A stretch of DNA of 22,383 bases from Methanobacteriota archaeon (GTDB lineage: Archaea > Thermoplasmatota > Poseidoniia > Poseidoniales > Thalassarchaeaceae): assembly GCA_002685895.1 (NCBI GenBank), contig NYYK01000093.1:1-22383 (forward strand), given 5' to 3'. Below the pieces are notes generated by a model. That model was not told the DNA's origin, searched no databases, and worked only from the letters and a program-made list of their open reading frames with translations. Of this stretch, positions 7,994-16,805 are shown piece after piece. The position numbers were made by a program, and so were the translations under genes. Each line of letters opens with the position of its first letter. Position 1 is the first letter of the stretch.

Positions 7994-9598
7994 TCAATCC
8001 TCAGGCTCTTCAGGCTTCCAGTCAGGAATGGAAGGATCTTGATTTGCCCAGAGAACATCATCGATGCGAAGTACTGATACTGCTGCTTCCATTGCTCCAG
8101 AAATTGCATTCTTGCTGACAGCAAGAGGTTCGATGATTCCAGCCTCATCCATCGGCTCTGTTTGGCTAGTCAAAATGTTCAATCCAATCCATGGGCCATC
8201 AGCCTCCTGTGCCGCATTGAGGCGTAGCACTTCATCGAGTGGAGAAAGGCCGGCATTCTCAGCTAATATCCTTGGTATCGCTTCAAGCGCTCCTGCAAAA
8301 GCCTCGATTGCCAACTGTTCCCGACCGGGTACTGTTGGTGCAAATTTGCGCAAATGACGTGCTAGTGCCATCTGTGTAGCGCCACCCCCTGGTAGCACCT
8401 GTGGGTCACGTACGAGCCCACACGCGACACCCATTGCATCGTCAAAGCCACGAGCAACTTCATCCATTCTCGTCTTACCAGTACCACGTACTATCAGAGT
8501 CAAACCGCCACTTGAAGCACCAACGAGTTTCATGTATGTGACTCCTCCCCATTTTTCACTGGTCAGTGAGGTGAATTCGCCCAAGTCCTCCGCTCTTGCG
8601 AGTGACGCTTCGTGCACCATAGTAGAACCAGTGGTTCGTGCCAGTAGTTCGAGGTCTGGCTTTTCGATTCTGCGGTAACAGGTGATTCCTGCTTTCAATA
8701 GCATCCCTCGTGCATCATCATCAATTCCGTCACGTGCGCATAGTAAGTTACAACCAGTTGCAGCGATAGCATCGACTCGGTCCTGAATATCTACCAGTTC
8801 CTGGGCATTTAGTGCTGCTATCATTCCAGTATCTGTCACCTTCAGGTTAATGTCAATATCTGGCTTTCTCCTACTAATTCCACCATCAAGAATTAGGATT
8901 GACCCGCCTTTGGGATACATCTTCATTTCAGAATGTAGTCTCTCTTTGGCAAGCACTAAGCCAGAAATCAATTCACTTTCAACACTTGGTCGGCCCAAAT
9001 CATGAATCTTCTTTACTAGGGATGCATCGGCATCCATTCCACCTTCAACCTGTTGAGTTAAAGCGGCAGCGGCTTCAACTGCCAATGTACTGAGTTGTTC
9101 ACGTACACCTTCGTCCGATTTGCCAGAAAGTGAGGTCATCACAGATTTGAGAGAATCTTCTTCTGTGGCCTGTTTTGAAAAGTTGTATAATTCCTGCATA
9201 GATTCCCTACTAGCAATTCGATAACCCCGTTCTACCAATCCGGGGTGAACTCCTATATCGATAAGTTCGAGAGCGTTTTGAAGAAGTTCTGCAGTTAGAA
9301 TCACCGTTGTAGTTGTTCCATCTCCTGCTTGGCGATCCTGAGCACTTGATTGGGCAATGAGCATCTTCGCAGTAGGATGTTCCACTTCTGCGTTTTCTAG
9401 AACTGTGACGCCATCATTTGTGACGGTCGCATTGTTATCTCCACCACTGACCAACATCTTGTCAAGCCCTTTCGGACCAAGAGTGCTTCTTACAGCGTCT
9501 GCAAGCGCACTCGCTGCAGCCACATTGTTGCGTAAGGCGCTGCGGCCTTGAGTGCGCTCGGTATCACTCAATAGCGACTCATGCTCTTGTGTGACCAT
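7994..9598 (-). CDS. ths: Thermosome subunit (group II chaperonin)
   Basis: ATP-driven folding chaperonin that forms a double-ring, lidded complex in the cytoplasm. From ATG 9598 it has 534 residues; the frame extends to a GTG at 9661, but the usual N-terminus fits 9598. The equatorial domain shows [10 protein letters not shown] (41-50), NDGVTVL (D62) and GDGTT (92-96). The helical protrusion that serves as lid lies near 204-229. The second half has the FDDA aspartates (386-387) and LRIDDVLWA near the C-terminus. The usual GGGAxE motif reads GGGATQ (404-409), so its acidic residue is glutamine. The tail is acidic (KPEEPED) and lacks a GGM repeat. It is divergent from the Hsp20-like/dnaK pair, which suggests shared stress control. 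Confidence 0.95.
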   Translation of the reverse strand: MVTQEHESLLSDTERTQGRSALRNNVAAASALADAVRSTLGPKGLDKMLVSGGDNNATVTNDGVTVLENAEVEHPTAKMLIAQSSAQDRQAGDGTTTTVILTAELLQNALELIDIGVHPGLVERGYRIASRESMQELYNFSKQATEEDSLKSVMTSLSGKSDEGVREQLSTLAVEAAAALTQQVEGGMDADASLVKKIHDLGRPSVESELISGLVLAKERLHSEMKMYPKGGSILILDGGISRRKPDIDINLKVTDTGMIAALNAQELVDIQDRVDAIAATGCNLLCARDGIDDDARGMLLKAGITCYRRIEKPDLELLARTTGSTMVHEASLARAEDLGEFTSLTSEKWGGVTYMKLVGASSGGLTLIVRGTGKTRMDEVARGFDDAMGVACGLVRDPQVLPGGGATQMALARHLRKFAPTVPGREQLAIEAFAGALEAIPRILAENAGLSPLDEVLRLNAAQEADGPWIGLNILTSQTEPMDEAGIIEPLAVSKNAISGAMEAAVSVLRIDDVLWANQDPSIPDWKPEEPED

Positions 9599-9776
9599 CA
9601 GGCTTGGCGAACGACAAGACTGTCTTAAGCCCAATGGATTATTGCGAATTGAAATTTCCACAGATTCTGCTTTATTCTAATATTTTCATCTTTGATACGG
9701 AGTATAGAGAACAAGGGTTCATATATGGTCATCCAGTCGCACTATACAACCTCGGGTTGATAAGTGGGTATTTGGC
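9599..9776. promoter_or_regulatory. Divergent chaperone control region
   Basis: This 178-bp gap separates the thermosome (-) from the Hsp20-like gene (+). The palindromic CATATATG at 9720-9727, preceded by the purine-rich AGAACAAGGG, is a good archaeal BRE/TATA candidate for the plus genes, 50 bp before the ATG. An AT-rich stretch at about 9670-9690 may serve the thermosome. Two inverted repeats are visible: CAACC-TCG-GGTTG (9747-9759), between TATA and ATG, and GGCTT (9601-9605) with AAGCC (9627-9631) enclosing AAGAC/GTCTT. Short stems like these can arise by chance. Confidence 0.5.
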
Positions 9777-10340
9777 ATGTCAGAAAAGAAATTCACTCCA
9801 AGTGGAGACGACTGGGAAGAGCAGCTCATAGAGCAACTCACAAAGATGTTTCAAGACATGGGAATGCCAATCGATTCTAACACTCTTCGCACCATGATGA
9901 ATCAAATTCAAAGTCAATTTGATGAGATGGGAATTGATCCTGAAAAAATGGTAGAAGGCAAGGTTGAACTTAACCTAGAAGCGACCATGAATGATATCGC
10001 CAAGATGATGGGCGGCAAATTCCCTAAACAGGAACCTGTTGAGGTAGAGATTGAAACTAAAGATGAGATTAATGAATCTGAACTCGTGCCTTTGAATGAA
10101 GATGACATCTTCATCAATGATGATTTGATGATTTTGACAATCGATTGTAGCAGAATGGCTGATATAGACGATTCTGGAAAAGGTGTCGAAATCATCCTGA
10201 CAAGCGACAATAGTGTGTTGAGTCTGATGGTAGAAGGGCGACCCCGCCCTGTCAAGAAATACAACCTTGGACGGGTTGTTACAAATATAGAGGAATGGAG
10301 TATCAATAATGGAATATTAGATATGACTCTGAATATTTAA
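9777..10340 (+). CDS. Hsp20/alpha-crystallin-like protein upstream of dnaK
   Basis: Probable small heat-shock-type chaperone, 187 residues. The N-terminal half (about 15-85) is a Met/Gln-rich predicted helical segment (MFQDMGMP, MMNQIQSQFDEMG). After a Glu-rich linker, residues about 108-187 look like the CS/alpha-crystallin beta sandwich. They alternate hydrophobic strands (DDLMILTIDC, GVEIILTSDNSVLSLMVEG) and end in NNGILDMTL, which matches the NGVLxIxL last strand of Hsp20 proteins. It stops right after that strand and lacks the IxI tail used for oligomer assembly. The ATG lies downstream of the TATA candidate at 9720. The gene ends 12 nt before dnaK, so the two are very likely co-transcribed. 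The assignment rests on strand pattern and context; a GrpE-like role is less likely. Confidence 0.7.
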   Translation: MSEKKFTPSGDDWEEQLIEQLTKMFQDMGMPIDSNTLRTMMNQIQSQFDEMGIDPEKMVEGKVELNLEATMNDIAKMMGGKFPKQEPVEVEIETKDEINESELVPLNEDDIFINDDLMILTIDCSRMADIDDSGKGVEIILTSDNSVLSLMVEGRPRPVKKYNLGRVVTNIEEWSINNGILDMTLNI

Positions 10341-10348
10341 GGAAGTGA
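10341..10348 (+). promoter_or_regulatory. Ribosome binding site of dnaK
   Basis: GGAAGTGA directly follows the TAA of the Hsp20-like gene and ends 4 nt before the dnaK ATG. It supports 10353 as the start and suggests that dnaK is translated from an internal site of a two-gene mRNA. Confidence 0.55.
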
Positions 10349-10352
10349 AATT

Positions 10353-12236
10353 ATGGCAAGAAACCCAGTAATAGGAATTGATTTAGGAACAACGAATAGT
10401 TGCGTAGCTACGATTGAAGGCGGCGAAGCCGTTGTGATTGCTAACACCGAAGGTGCTCGAACCACACCTAGTGTGGTAGCATTCGCACAAGATGGCGAAC
10501 GGATGGTCGGAGTGGCTGCAAAACGACAAGCGGTAACCAACCCAGAAAGAACCATTCTCTCAGTTAAGAGAGAGATGGGCACCAATTGGACCAAGAAGAT
10601 TGACGATGCGGAATACACTCCCCAGGAAATTTCTGCATTTATTCTCCAAAAAATGAAAGCAGACGCTGAAGATTATCTCGGCCATGAAGTGAAGCAGGCA
10701 GTGGTTACTTGTCCTGCTTACTTCACCGATGCACAGCGTAAGGCAACCAAAGATGCTGGCAGGATTGCTGGGCTTGAAGTTCTCAGAATCATCAACGAAC
10801 CAACCGCGGCTGCACTTGCTTTTGGTGTTGACAAAGATGATGACCAAACCATTCTCGTTTACGATTTAGGTGGCGGAACCTTCGATGTCTCAGTTCTAGA
10901 CATCTACCAAATTGACGGACAACCTCAGATTGAAGTTAAAGCAACCGCCGGAAACAATAGACTTGGTGGTGACGATTTTGATGAGGAAATCATAAATTGG
11001 GCTGTTGCTGAATTCAAGAAATCTAGTGGGATTGATCTCTCAAAGGATTTGCAAGCAATGAGTCGGCTGAAGGAAGCTGCTGAGAAGGCAAAAATTGAGC
11101 TTTCTGGCACTACTCAAGCACAATTGAATCTTCCCTTCATCACCTTAGTGGATGGACAACCAACCCACCTAGACCTCTCACTTTCTCGTGCCAAATTTGA
11201 GGACCTGATTAGTGCCCTCGTTGAGAAATCAATGAAGCCTACGCGGCAAGCCGTCAAGGATGCTGGCATCTCCGCCTCAGAAATTGACAAGATTATACTA
11301 ATCGGTGGCTCGACAAGAGTGCCAGCGGTGCAAGAGGCTATTGAGAAAGAACTCGGAAATAAAACACACAAAGCAATCAATCCTGACGAGGCCGTCGCTC
11401 TTGGCGCTGCATTGCAAGCTGGAATAATTGTTGGTGATGATGCTGTTACTGATGTGCTTCTGCTCGATGTTACCCCTCTTAGCCTAGGAATCGAAACTCT
11501 AGGTGGTGTCACTACCTCTATGATTGAGCGTAACACCACTATTCCAACACGACGCTCAGAAACTTTCTCCACTGCAAGCGATAATCAGCCTGCTGTTGAG
11601 ATTCATGTGCTCCAAGGTGAGCGTGAGTTTGCTCGCGACAATATCACACTCGGACGATTCTTCCTTGAGGGTATTCCTGCAGCACCTCGCGGTATGCCTC
11701 AGATTGAAGTCGCCTTCGATATCGATGCCAACGGAATTGTTAGCGTATCGGCAAAGGATCTTGGTACTGGGAAGGAACAATCGATTAGGATTCAATCCGC
11801 TACATCACTCAGTGAAGATGAAATTCAGCAAAAGATTGCTGATGCTGAGAAATTCGCCGAGGAAGATGGATTAAGAAAGGCTAAAGTTGATCTCAGAAAT
11901 CAAGCTGATAGCATCATTTACCAGACTCGTAGGACTCTCAAAGAAGCAGAGGATAAAATCAGTGAAGATGATGCAAAGCCTGTCGAAGAGAAACTCTCTG
12001 AACTTGAAGATTTGATTATGGAAGATGGAAAGCCGAAGAATATCGAAGATATCGACGAGGAATCAATTCAATCTAAGGTCAAGGAACTTGAGGAGTCGAT
12101 GCATGCAATCTCTGCAAAATTGTATGAGGCCGCCTCTGCCCAGATGGAATCTGAGCAAGCCGTTGAAGAAGTTGATGACGATGGAAACGAAGTAGTTGAT
12201 GCTGATTTCGAAGTCGTTGACGAAGAAGATAACTGA
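10353..12236 (+). CDS. dnaK: Hsp70 chaperone DnaK
   Basis: ATP-dependent chaperone that binds exposed hydrophobic peptides, normally with DnaJ and GrpE; neither partner gene is in the window. It has 627 residues. The nucleotide-binding domain has GIDLGTTNS (8-16), [11 protein letters not shown] and [15 protein letters not shown]. The substrate-binding domain follows the linker ([16 protein letters not shown]). It ends in an acidic [14 protein letters not shown] tail of bacterial style. Around residues 75-95 ([12 protein letters not shown], then EYTPQEISA) it lacks the roughly 23-residue insertion of proteobacterial DnaK, as in Gram-positive and archaeal members. Mesophilic archaea are generally thought to have acquired dnaK from bacteria. 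It is second in a transcript with the Hsp20-like gene and convergent with topoisomerase IB (31-bp gap). Confidence 0.98.
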   Translation: MARNPVIGIDLGTTNSCVATIEGGEAVVIANTEGARTTPSVVAFAQDGERMVGVAAKRQAVTNPERTILSVKREMGTNWTKKIDDAEYTPQEISAFILQKMKADAEDYLGHEVKQAVVTCPAYFTDAQRKATKDAGRIAGLEVLRIINEPTAAALAFGVDKDDDQTILVYDLGGGTFDVSVLDIYQIDGQPQIEVKATAGNNRLGGDDFDEEIINWAVAEFKKSSGIDLSKDLQAMSRLKEAAEKAKIELSGTTQAQLNLPFITLVDGQPTHLDLSLSRAKFEDLISALVEKSMKPTRQAVKDAGISASEIDKIILIGGSTRVPAVQEAIEKELGNKTHKAINPDEAVALGAALQAGIIVGDDAVTDVLLLDVTPLSLGIETLGGVTTSMIERNTTIPTRRSETFSTASDNQPAVEIHVLQGEREFARDNITLGRFFLEGIPAAPRGMPQIEVAFDIDANGIVSVSAKDLGTGKEQSIRIQSATSLSEDEIQQKIADAEKFAEEDGLRKAKVDLRNQADSIIYQTRRTLKEAEDKISEDDAKPVEEKLSELEDLIMEDGKPKNIEDIDEESIQSKVKELEESMHAISAKLYEAASAQMESEQAVEEVDDDGNEVVDADFEVVDEEDN

Positions 12237-12267
12237 TTACTATTTACTTCCGTACGAAGAAGAATTA

Positions 12268-13524
12268 TCATTCATGCACACGCATATAGTGTACTGCAGT
12301 AGATTCAGCTCGGTTTAGACCGGGGATGCGCTTCAATGTAGAAGCATTATCCCAACGATTCTCGAATTTGCCAGATGCCCAATCTTCCAAGAACATTGGG
12401 CGGATGTAAGATGTGCGACATACCGCACGGGTGTTCCCAAGGTCACCTGCAACTGTATCAATTACAGCCAACATAGTTGCTAAGCGCTCCGATTCCGTTT
12501 GGCCTTGTAATTTACCTGCTTCTGCAAGTTTCGCCAATACTTCAGGGCGCCTTAGCTCCGTGCTTCGCCAATTGATGATTGGTTCTTCCTCCGTACCTTC
12601 AACCCTAGCAAGTTCCTTTTTTGTTAGTTTGGAAATATTTGCAATCATATTTTCGCTAGCCGTTGCAACTAGAGCAAGTCTTGCACCAGTCTTCCATGAA
12701 GCACTCCAAGTACGGAATGCTTTGGCTGTATACCTAACATCTAGGGCTTCTTCGATGTAATTATTGATATGCTCTGCTTTTACATCGTAATCGTTGCCAT
12801 GAATATCTATGTACCGAAATAAATCTTGGGATTTCTTCCTACCTCCAACTTTTCCTGAAGCCTCAATCATTTTGGCTATATTATCATCTTCGATAAGCAA
12901 TCTCCATTGTTTTCCAGATTTACCAGTGAAGTTGAGAATCGCATCAATTTTGCCTTCTGCCATCTCGCCTTTGATAAATTTCACATGACCTTCTTTCAAG
13001 GTAGTTAATCCGTATGATTCATTCTGTTTGGCATACTCATCAGAGCCAACACGAATATGAAAAAGATCCATGAGTTTGATAACCAAAGCAACTGATTTCA
13101 CAAGTGGCATGCCAGCCAATGTAAGGTCAGCCTCAACTCGGTCTCTTAGCCTTGGCAACATCATTGCAAATTCATCGACATTAGCAAATTTCAAATCTGC
13201 TTTGATCGCATTCCAATCTGGATGATATCTATATTGCAAACGGCCCCTTGCATCCTTTCCCGTGGCTTGTATATGTCCTCTGTCATCAACGCAGAACCAA
13301 ACATCTGTCCACGCCGGTGGCACTGACAAAGAATTGAGATTGTTGATTCTCTCATCGTCCTTCACCAGTTCGCCATTCGGCAATATGTATTCGAAAGTAA
13401 TAATCGGTGGGCCTTCCTCTTCATTAGGTGTAGATTCAATCTTCAAACGGGTAATTCCTGGCTCGGTCCTTTCACTAATATTCAAGCCAGCCAATTTTGC
13501 GGCTGTGGTTGAATCAGTTTCCAT
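12268..13524 (-). CDS. DNA topoisomerase IB (bacterial/poxvirus type)
   Basis: Relaxes supercoils of either sign through a 3'-phosphotyrosyl nick, without ATP. From ATG 13524 it has 418 residues; a TTG at 13566 would add 14. The N-terminal beta domain includes PPAWTDVW, DDRGHIQATGKDARGR and QYRYHPDW. The catalytic domain has R158 in HIRVGSDEYA followed by YGLTTL, K202 in FTGKSGK, R271 in FRTWSAS, N364 in LGNTRAVCR and the nucleophile Y373 in TSYIRP. Asparagine replaces the poxvirus histidine, as in the Deinococcus enzyme. This is the short COG3569 form, not the larger eukaryote-like TopIB known from Thaumarchaeota, so bacterial or viral transfer is plausible. It lies 54 nt downstream of the aminopeptidase on the same strand and is convergent with dnaK. 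Confidence 0.93.
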   Translation of the reverse strand: METDSTTAAKLAGLNISERTEPGITRLKIESTPNEEEGPPIITFEYILPNGELVKDDERINNLNSLSVPPAWTDVWFCVDDRGHIQATGKDARGRLQYRYHPDWNAIKADLKFANVDEFAMMLPRLRDRVEADLTLAGMPLVKSVALVIKLMDLFHIRVGSDEYAKQNESYGLTTLKEGHVKFIKGEMAEGKIDAILNFTGKSGKQWRLLIEDDNIAKMIEASGKVGGRKKSQDLFRYIDIHGNDYDVKAEHINNYIEEALDVRYTAKAFRTWSASWKTGARLALVATASENMIANISKLTKKELARVEGTEEEPIINWRSTELRRPEVLAKLAEAGKLQGQTESERLATMLAVIDTVAGDLGNTRAVCRTSYIRPMFLEDWASGKFENRWDNASTLKRIPGLNRAESTAVHYMRVHE

Positions 13525-13578
13525 TACAATTCCTCTGACTACATGAGAGTTTGAACAATTTGTCAATGTACACTATGC

Positions 13579-15078
13579 TCATTCGTTATTGATTAGTCGT
13601 ACAAGTGTTCGTACATGAACTCCGGTAGCACCATGCGCTACAGTAGCATTTGTCGAGGTACCCCAGCCAGTTCCTGCAATGTCAATATGAGCCCAAGGAT
13701 ACTGTTTCTTATCATCATCCTCACCTTGTTCTGGAACAAATTGTTTGAGGAAAGCAGCAGCCGAATTGGAACCACCGTATCTATCTCCTAAATTCTTGAC
13801 ATCTGCAATCTTTGAGCCTGTAACTTGTTTTTCAAATGCTGGGAGTAGCGGCATTGGCCAAGCCAACTCACCACTATCAGATGCCACCTTTCGAACCCTC
13901 TCAAGGAGGTCATCATCATTGGACCAGAGTCCTGAAGCCTCGTGACCAAGTGCTACAACACAGGCGCCAGTAAGTGTCGCAAGATCGATGATATATTCGG
14001 GATTGAATTCCCCCGCCTTCCAAAGTCCATCTGCAAGAACGAGTCGCCCCTCAGCGTCAGTATTGAGTACCTCGACCGTCTTTCCAGAGTAAGTGTCTAT
14101 CACGTCACCCGGCCTGTACGCAGTGGAACTTGGAGTGTTCTCCGCCATGCAAGAAATACCCATCATGTGACCTTTGTGACCTACTCCATGAAGAGCAACC
14201 AGCAAGCCAAAGACAGTGGCAGAACCATGCATATCGAACTTCATCTCGTCCATAGCAGCCCCAGGTTTTAATGAAATACCACCGGTATCAAAGGTAATCC
14301 CCTTGCCTATTATTATCGGGCACGGCCCATCCTTCGCCTTAGCATTAAGTTCCCAAATCACCATGCACGGCTTGTGCTCACTTCCCTTACCGACATTAAC
14401 GAGGCCGCCCATGTTGTTTTCCTGTAAGTCATCCCAATCTAGAACAGTCACAGATAAATTGCCCTTACCCTTGGCAAATGCTTGGGCGCGGGTGGCGTAT
14501 TCCATTGGGTAGAGTTTGTTAGCGGGTTCATTACCTAGATCTCGAGCAATGTGTACGCCTGTAGTGATGGCTGCGGCCCTGTCACATCCAGCAGTCAACC
14601 GCTCTTGATGCCTTGCAGATGCTTGGAAGGTAACGTTGTATGGGGCGTCATCATCATCGTTATCTTCTTCCTTTGACATATATTTGTCAAACTTGTAGTC
14701 CCTAAGCATCATTCCCTCAGCGAATGCAACCATCTGATTGACTTTCCATCCAGAAGTGAAACGAACTGTGAGATTCTTGCCATGTGTTTTACCTAGACTG
14801 GCAACTATCTTTGCACCGGCGTCACGCGCACTGTTTTCCTTCAAATCTTCAGACTTACCCATGCCAAGCAAAATGACTTTGCATTCACTATCCCATAGTG
14901 ATATTGTCTTGCTAGACTTGCCATCAAAATCTTCACTTGCAATAGCGCCTCTAGCCTGAGATTGAGCACTGCGGCTTAATCCGATAAGTGCTCGATTTGG
15001 TGGTTTGTTAACACCTTCAAAAAGAGGTAATATTAATGTCTCTGCAACTGTTTCTATTGTGGCTACTTGATGTTCCAT
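13579..15078 (-). CDS. pepA: Leucyl aminopeptidase (M17 family)
   Basis: Cytosolic two-metal exopeptidase that removes N-terminal residues from peptides. At 499 residues it shows the M17 catalytic half: GKGITFDTGG with K259 and D264, KFDMHGSA with D282, and the family signature NTDAEGRLVLAD with D341, E343 and R345. All expected metal ligands are present. The N-terminal domain is typical but carries a highly acidic loop (EEDNDDDDAP, about 137-146). It starts at ATG 15078, downstream of an AT-rich promoter-like stretch, so it probably has its own promoter, although the M14 peptidase lies upstream on the same strand. In context it would finish degradation of peptides released by the secreted peptidase. 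Confidence 0.97.
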   Translation of the reverse strand: MEHQVATIETVAETLILPLFEGVNKPPNRALIGLSRSAQSQARGAIASEDFDGKSSKTISLWDSECKVILLGMGKSEDLKENSARDAGAKIVASLGKTHGKNLTVRFTSGWKVNQMVAFAEGMMLRDYKFDKYMSKEEDNDDDDAPYNVTFQASARHQERLTAGCDRAAAITTGVHIARDLGNEPANKLYPMEYATRAQAFAKGKGNLSVTVLDWDDLQENNMGGLVNVGKGSEHKPCMVIWELNAKAKDGPCPIIIGKGITFDTGGISLKPGAAMDEMKFDMHGSATVFGLLVALHGVGHKGHMMGISCMAENTPSSTAYRPGDVIDTYSGKTVEVLNTDAEGRLVLADGLWKAGEFNPEYIIDLATLTGACVVALGHEASGLWSNDDDLLERVRKVASDSGELAWPMPLLPAFEKQVTGSKIADVKNLGDRYGGSNSAAAFLKQFVPEQGEDDDKKQYPWAHIDIAGTGWGTSTNATVAHGATGVHVRTLVRLINNE

Positions 15079-15138
15079 AGGACTTCGTATCGGGTTACCC
15101 TATTCAAAGTTGAGTATTGTAAAAATTAGTCAAAGTTG

Positions 15139-15168
15139 TTATTTTTAGTCTATTTTTTTCATTTTATC
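15139..15168 (-). promoter_or_regulatory. Candidate promoter of the leucyl aminopeptidase
   Basis: The 204-bp gap at 15079-15282 contains a long A-rich run on the minus strand. CTAAAAATAAC (about 15139-15148) is a plausible TATA box, which would place a start near 15120 and a leader of about 40 nt. A second AT-rich option, GATAAAAT, lies at 15161-15168. The rest of the gap shows only the possible small ORF at 15247. Confidence 0.4.
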
Positions 15169-15246
15169 TTTGAAATTCCCGCTTTAACGGCAAAATTTTA
15201 CCAACTCACCCTAACTTCTGTAATTGAAGAGGGGAGGTGATTCAGA

Positions 15247-15300
15247 GTGAAGAAAGACGTTGCTAACATGTTTTGGAGTAAATTATGGATTGGATTCTAG
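15247..15300 (+). CDS. Possible 17-residue small ORF with strong ribosome binding site
   Basis: GTG 15247 to TAG 15300 encodes MKKDVANMFWSKLWIGF. It is preceded by GGGGAGGTGA (15231-15240), one of the best Shine-Dalgarno matches in the window, ending 6 nt before the GTG. It overlaps the 3' end of the M14 gene on the opposite strand. I see no clear promoter upstream, and the SD-like string may be coincidence. It could be a membrane-active peptide, or nothing. Confidence 0.2.
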   Translation: MKKDVANMFWSKLWIGF

Positions 15301-16773
15301 ATCTGTTTTATTTTGTCTAATTCCTGCCAATCCAATTGCCAAAATGGCCCATATTGGAGATATGAAGGGCAACCATCCTTTGTCTTCTCCTTCAGAAATT
15401 TCAATCAACTCTTCGGGAATCGATTCATTGACCCACATCGAGGAATCTATCACACGCTTCTGGTACACTAGGTAGAACTGTCCTTCGCTGGAAATTGGAG
15501 CATCCCTAAAATCAAGGGTTGTGACGGTGCTATTAGTGGCGTTGACTCCGAAGCCACATCCTGGAATGGATAAGTTGAGTCCTATCTCGCCACCACAGGC
15601 GTAAACCTCAGCCCAAGGGTCGCCTTGGGCGGGATCGACGTGATTAAGCAATATATCCTCGATTCCACCAGGGGCCCACCACCCACCATCTTCGTCCAAG
15701 TATGCCAGGGTGGCATTTGACGTGCTCGCGTGTCCTAGGTTCGAAACGCTCAGATGCACCTTTCCATCCTCTACCTCTAGGGAATCGACAACAAGGCGGG
15801 CCCTCCAGTACCACACATTCTCGATCAGGTAATTCATCACATCGAGCTCCTCACCGAGGCGACTTGACAATGGTTCAGTCGTACCTAGTGCCCATTGTTC
15901 ATCATCTGTTTCGAATGTGAATGTAGGGAACCCCATCACCCCATATCCATAATCTCTACTGGTTCCACAATTTGGGTATAATCCTTGATTTGCATTTTGA
16001 ATCGGAATCTCTGAGATATTTGCGTGAACATCGTCTCTGATTCCATGAAACAACTCCCAATCAGAGGGTTGTTCCGGCCATTTGCCCCAAGGGTAGAGCA
16101 TAATCCAAACCCCAGTATGCATTGTGACATACAGATCGGCGTCAGGAACTACCGTGTTCATGTAATTCGAATTCGCAAGAGTTTCAGATTCACTGAATGC
16201 AGCACTCCCAGGCTGGGTCACCGGACAGGTATTCCAGTAATGGTCGTAGTTTCGGTTCAAATCGACTTGATTGATATTCCATCTCGTATCTTGGTCATTA
16301 CCATCCGCATTTAGCATGATGAGGATGTGTAATTCAGTAGTAGCCAAGACATCGATTACTTCTTGCTCACCATCAGCCCAACCCTCGATGTAATACTCTG
16401 CAACAAGGAAGGCAAGTTCAGTGCCCAGATGCTCATTCCCATGGTGACCACCGTCGATGTAAACCACTTCTTTGGCACTCCCGTCGGTCTTGGTTTCCTG
16501 ACTCCAATCTGAAATCTGTAACATCCAGAGGTTCCTTCCCAATTCCGTTTGACCTACAACAAGCAGATTGACGATTTCGGGATAGTCATCCGCCCATGCA
16601 TTGACATCCAAAGTCAGTGTTGCATAGGAATGATACCAGTGCTCCTGAACAATGTCGGGTTGTTGGGCGGCTGTATTGGGCACACTACTGGTTAGTAAAA
16701 GGGCGATGAGCAACAGCGTGGTGATGGTTCGCACGAAAGTAGGCCGGTGGCTGAATGTTTTGAGACTTAGCAT
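15283..16773 (-). CDS. Secreted, membrane-anchored M14 zinc carboxypeptidase
   Basis: Predicted extracellular carboxypeptidase that trims peptides at the cell surface. From ATG 16773 it has 496 residues. A Sec signal peptide (about 12-36; LLLIALLLTSSVPNTAAQ) is followed by the M14 domain. Zinc ligands are H111/E114 in GGHHGNEH and H219 in VTMHTG; substrate-binding N/R are in DLNRNYDHYW, and the catalytic glutamate is E288 in FTFETDDE. A beta-rich domain of about 100 residues follows, with N-glycosylation sequons (NAT, NLS, NST). A C-terminal membrane helix (about 470-490) precedes a short charged tail. A TTG at 16809 overlaps the agmatinase TGA and would add 12 residues; I prefer the ATG because it gives a compact signal peptide. 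It is probably co-transcribed with agmatinase. Confidence 0.93.
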   Translation of the reverse strand: MLSLKTFSHRPTFVRTITTLLLIALLLTSSVPNTAAQQPDIVQEHWYHSYATLTLDVNAWADDYPEIVNLLVVGQTELGRNLWMLQISDWSQETKTDGSAKEVVYIDGGHHGNEHLGTELAFLVAEYYIEGWADGEQEVIDVLATTELHILIMLNADGNDQDTRWNINQVDLNRNYDHYWNTCPVTQPGSAAFSESETLANSNYMNTVVPDADLYVTMHTGVWIMLYPWGKWPEQPSDWELFHGIRDDVHANISEIPIQNANQGLYPNCGTSRDYGYGVMGFPTFTFETDDEQWALGTTEPLSSRLGEELDVMNYLIENVWYWRARLVVDSLEVEDGKVHLSVSNLGHASTSNATLAYLDEDGGWWAPGGIEDILLNHVDPAQGDPWAEVYACGGEIGLNLSIPGCGFGVNATNSTVTTLDFRDAPISSEGQFYLVYQKRVIDSSMWVNESIPEELIEISEGEDKGWLPFISPIWAILAIGLAGIRQNKTDLESNP

Positions 16774-16805
16774 CAGGTGGAATGAATAGTAAACGCGTTT
16801 TTTCC

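Noticed and set aside
9604..9831. 75-residue plus-strand frame spanning the chaperone intergenic region
   Set aside because: It crosses the likely promoter and overlaps the Hsp20-like gene in another frame; no family resemblance or ribosome binding site.
12245..12262. Possible hairpin between dnaK and topoisomerase IB as a bidirectional terminator
   Set aside because: Only a 4-bp CTTC/GAAG stem with no T-run on either strand; easily due to chance.
15141..15171. T-rich run on the plus strand as a terminator
   Set aside because: No plus-strand gene ends upstream of it. On the minus strand it reads as an A-rich promoter region for the aminopeptidase.
15738..15746. GGTTCGAAA, resembling a tRNA T-loop
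   Set aside because: It lies within the M14 carboxypeptidase coding frame; no acceptor stem, D-loop or anticodon arm can be drawn around it.
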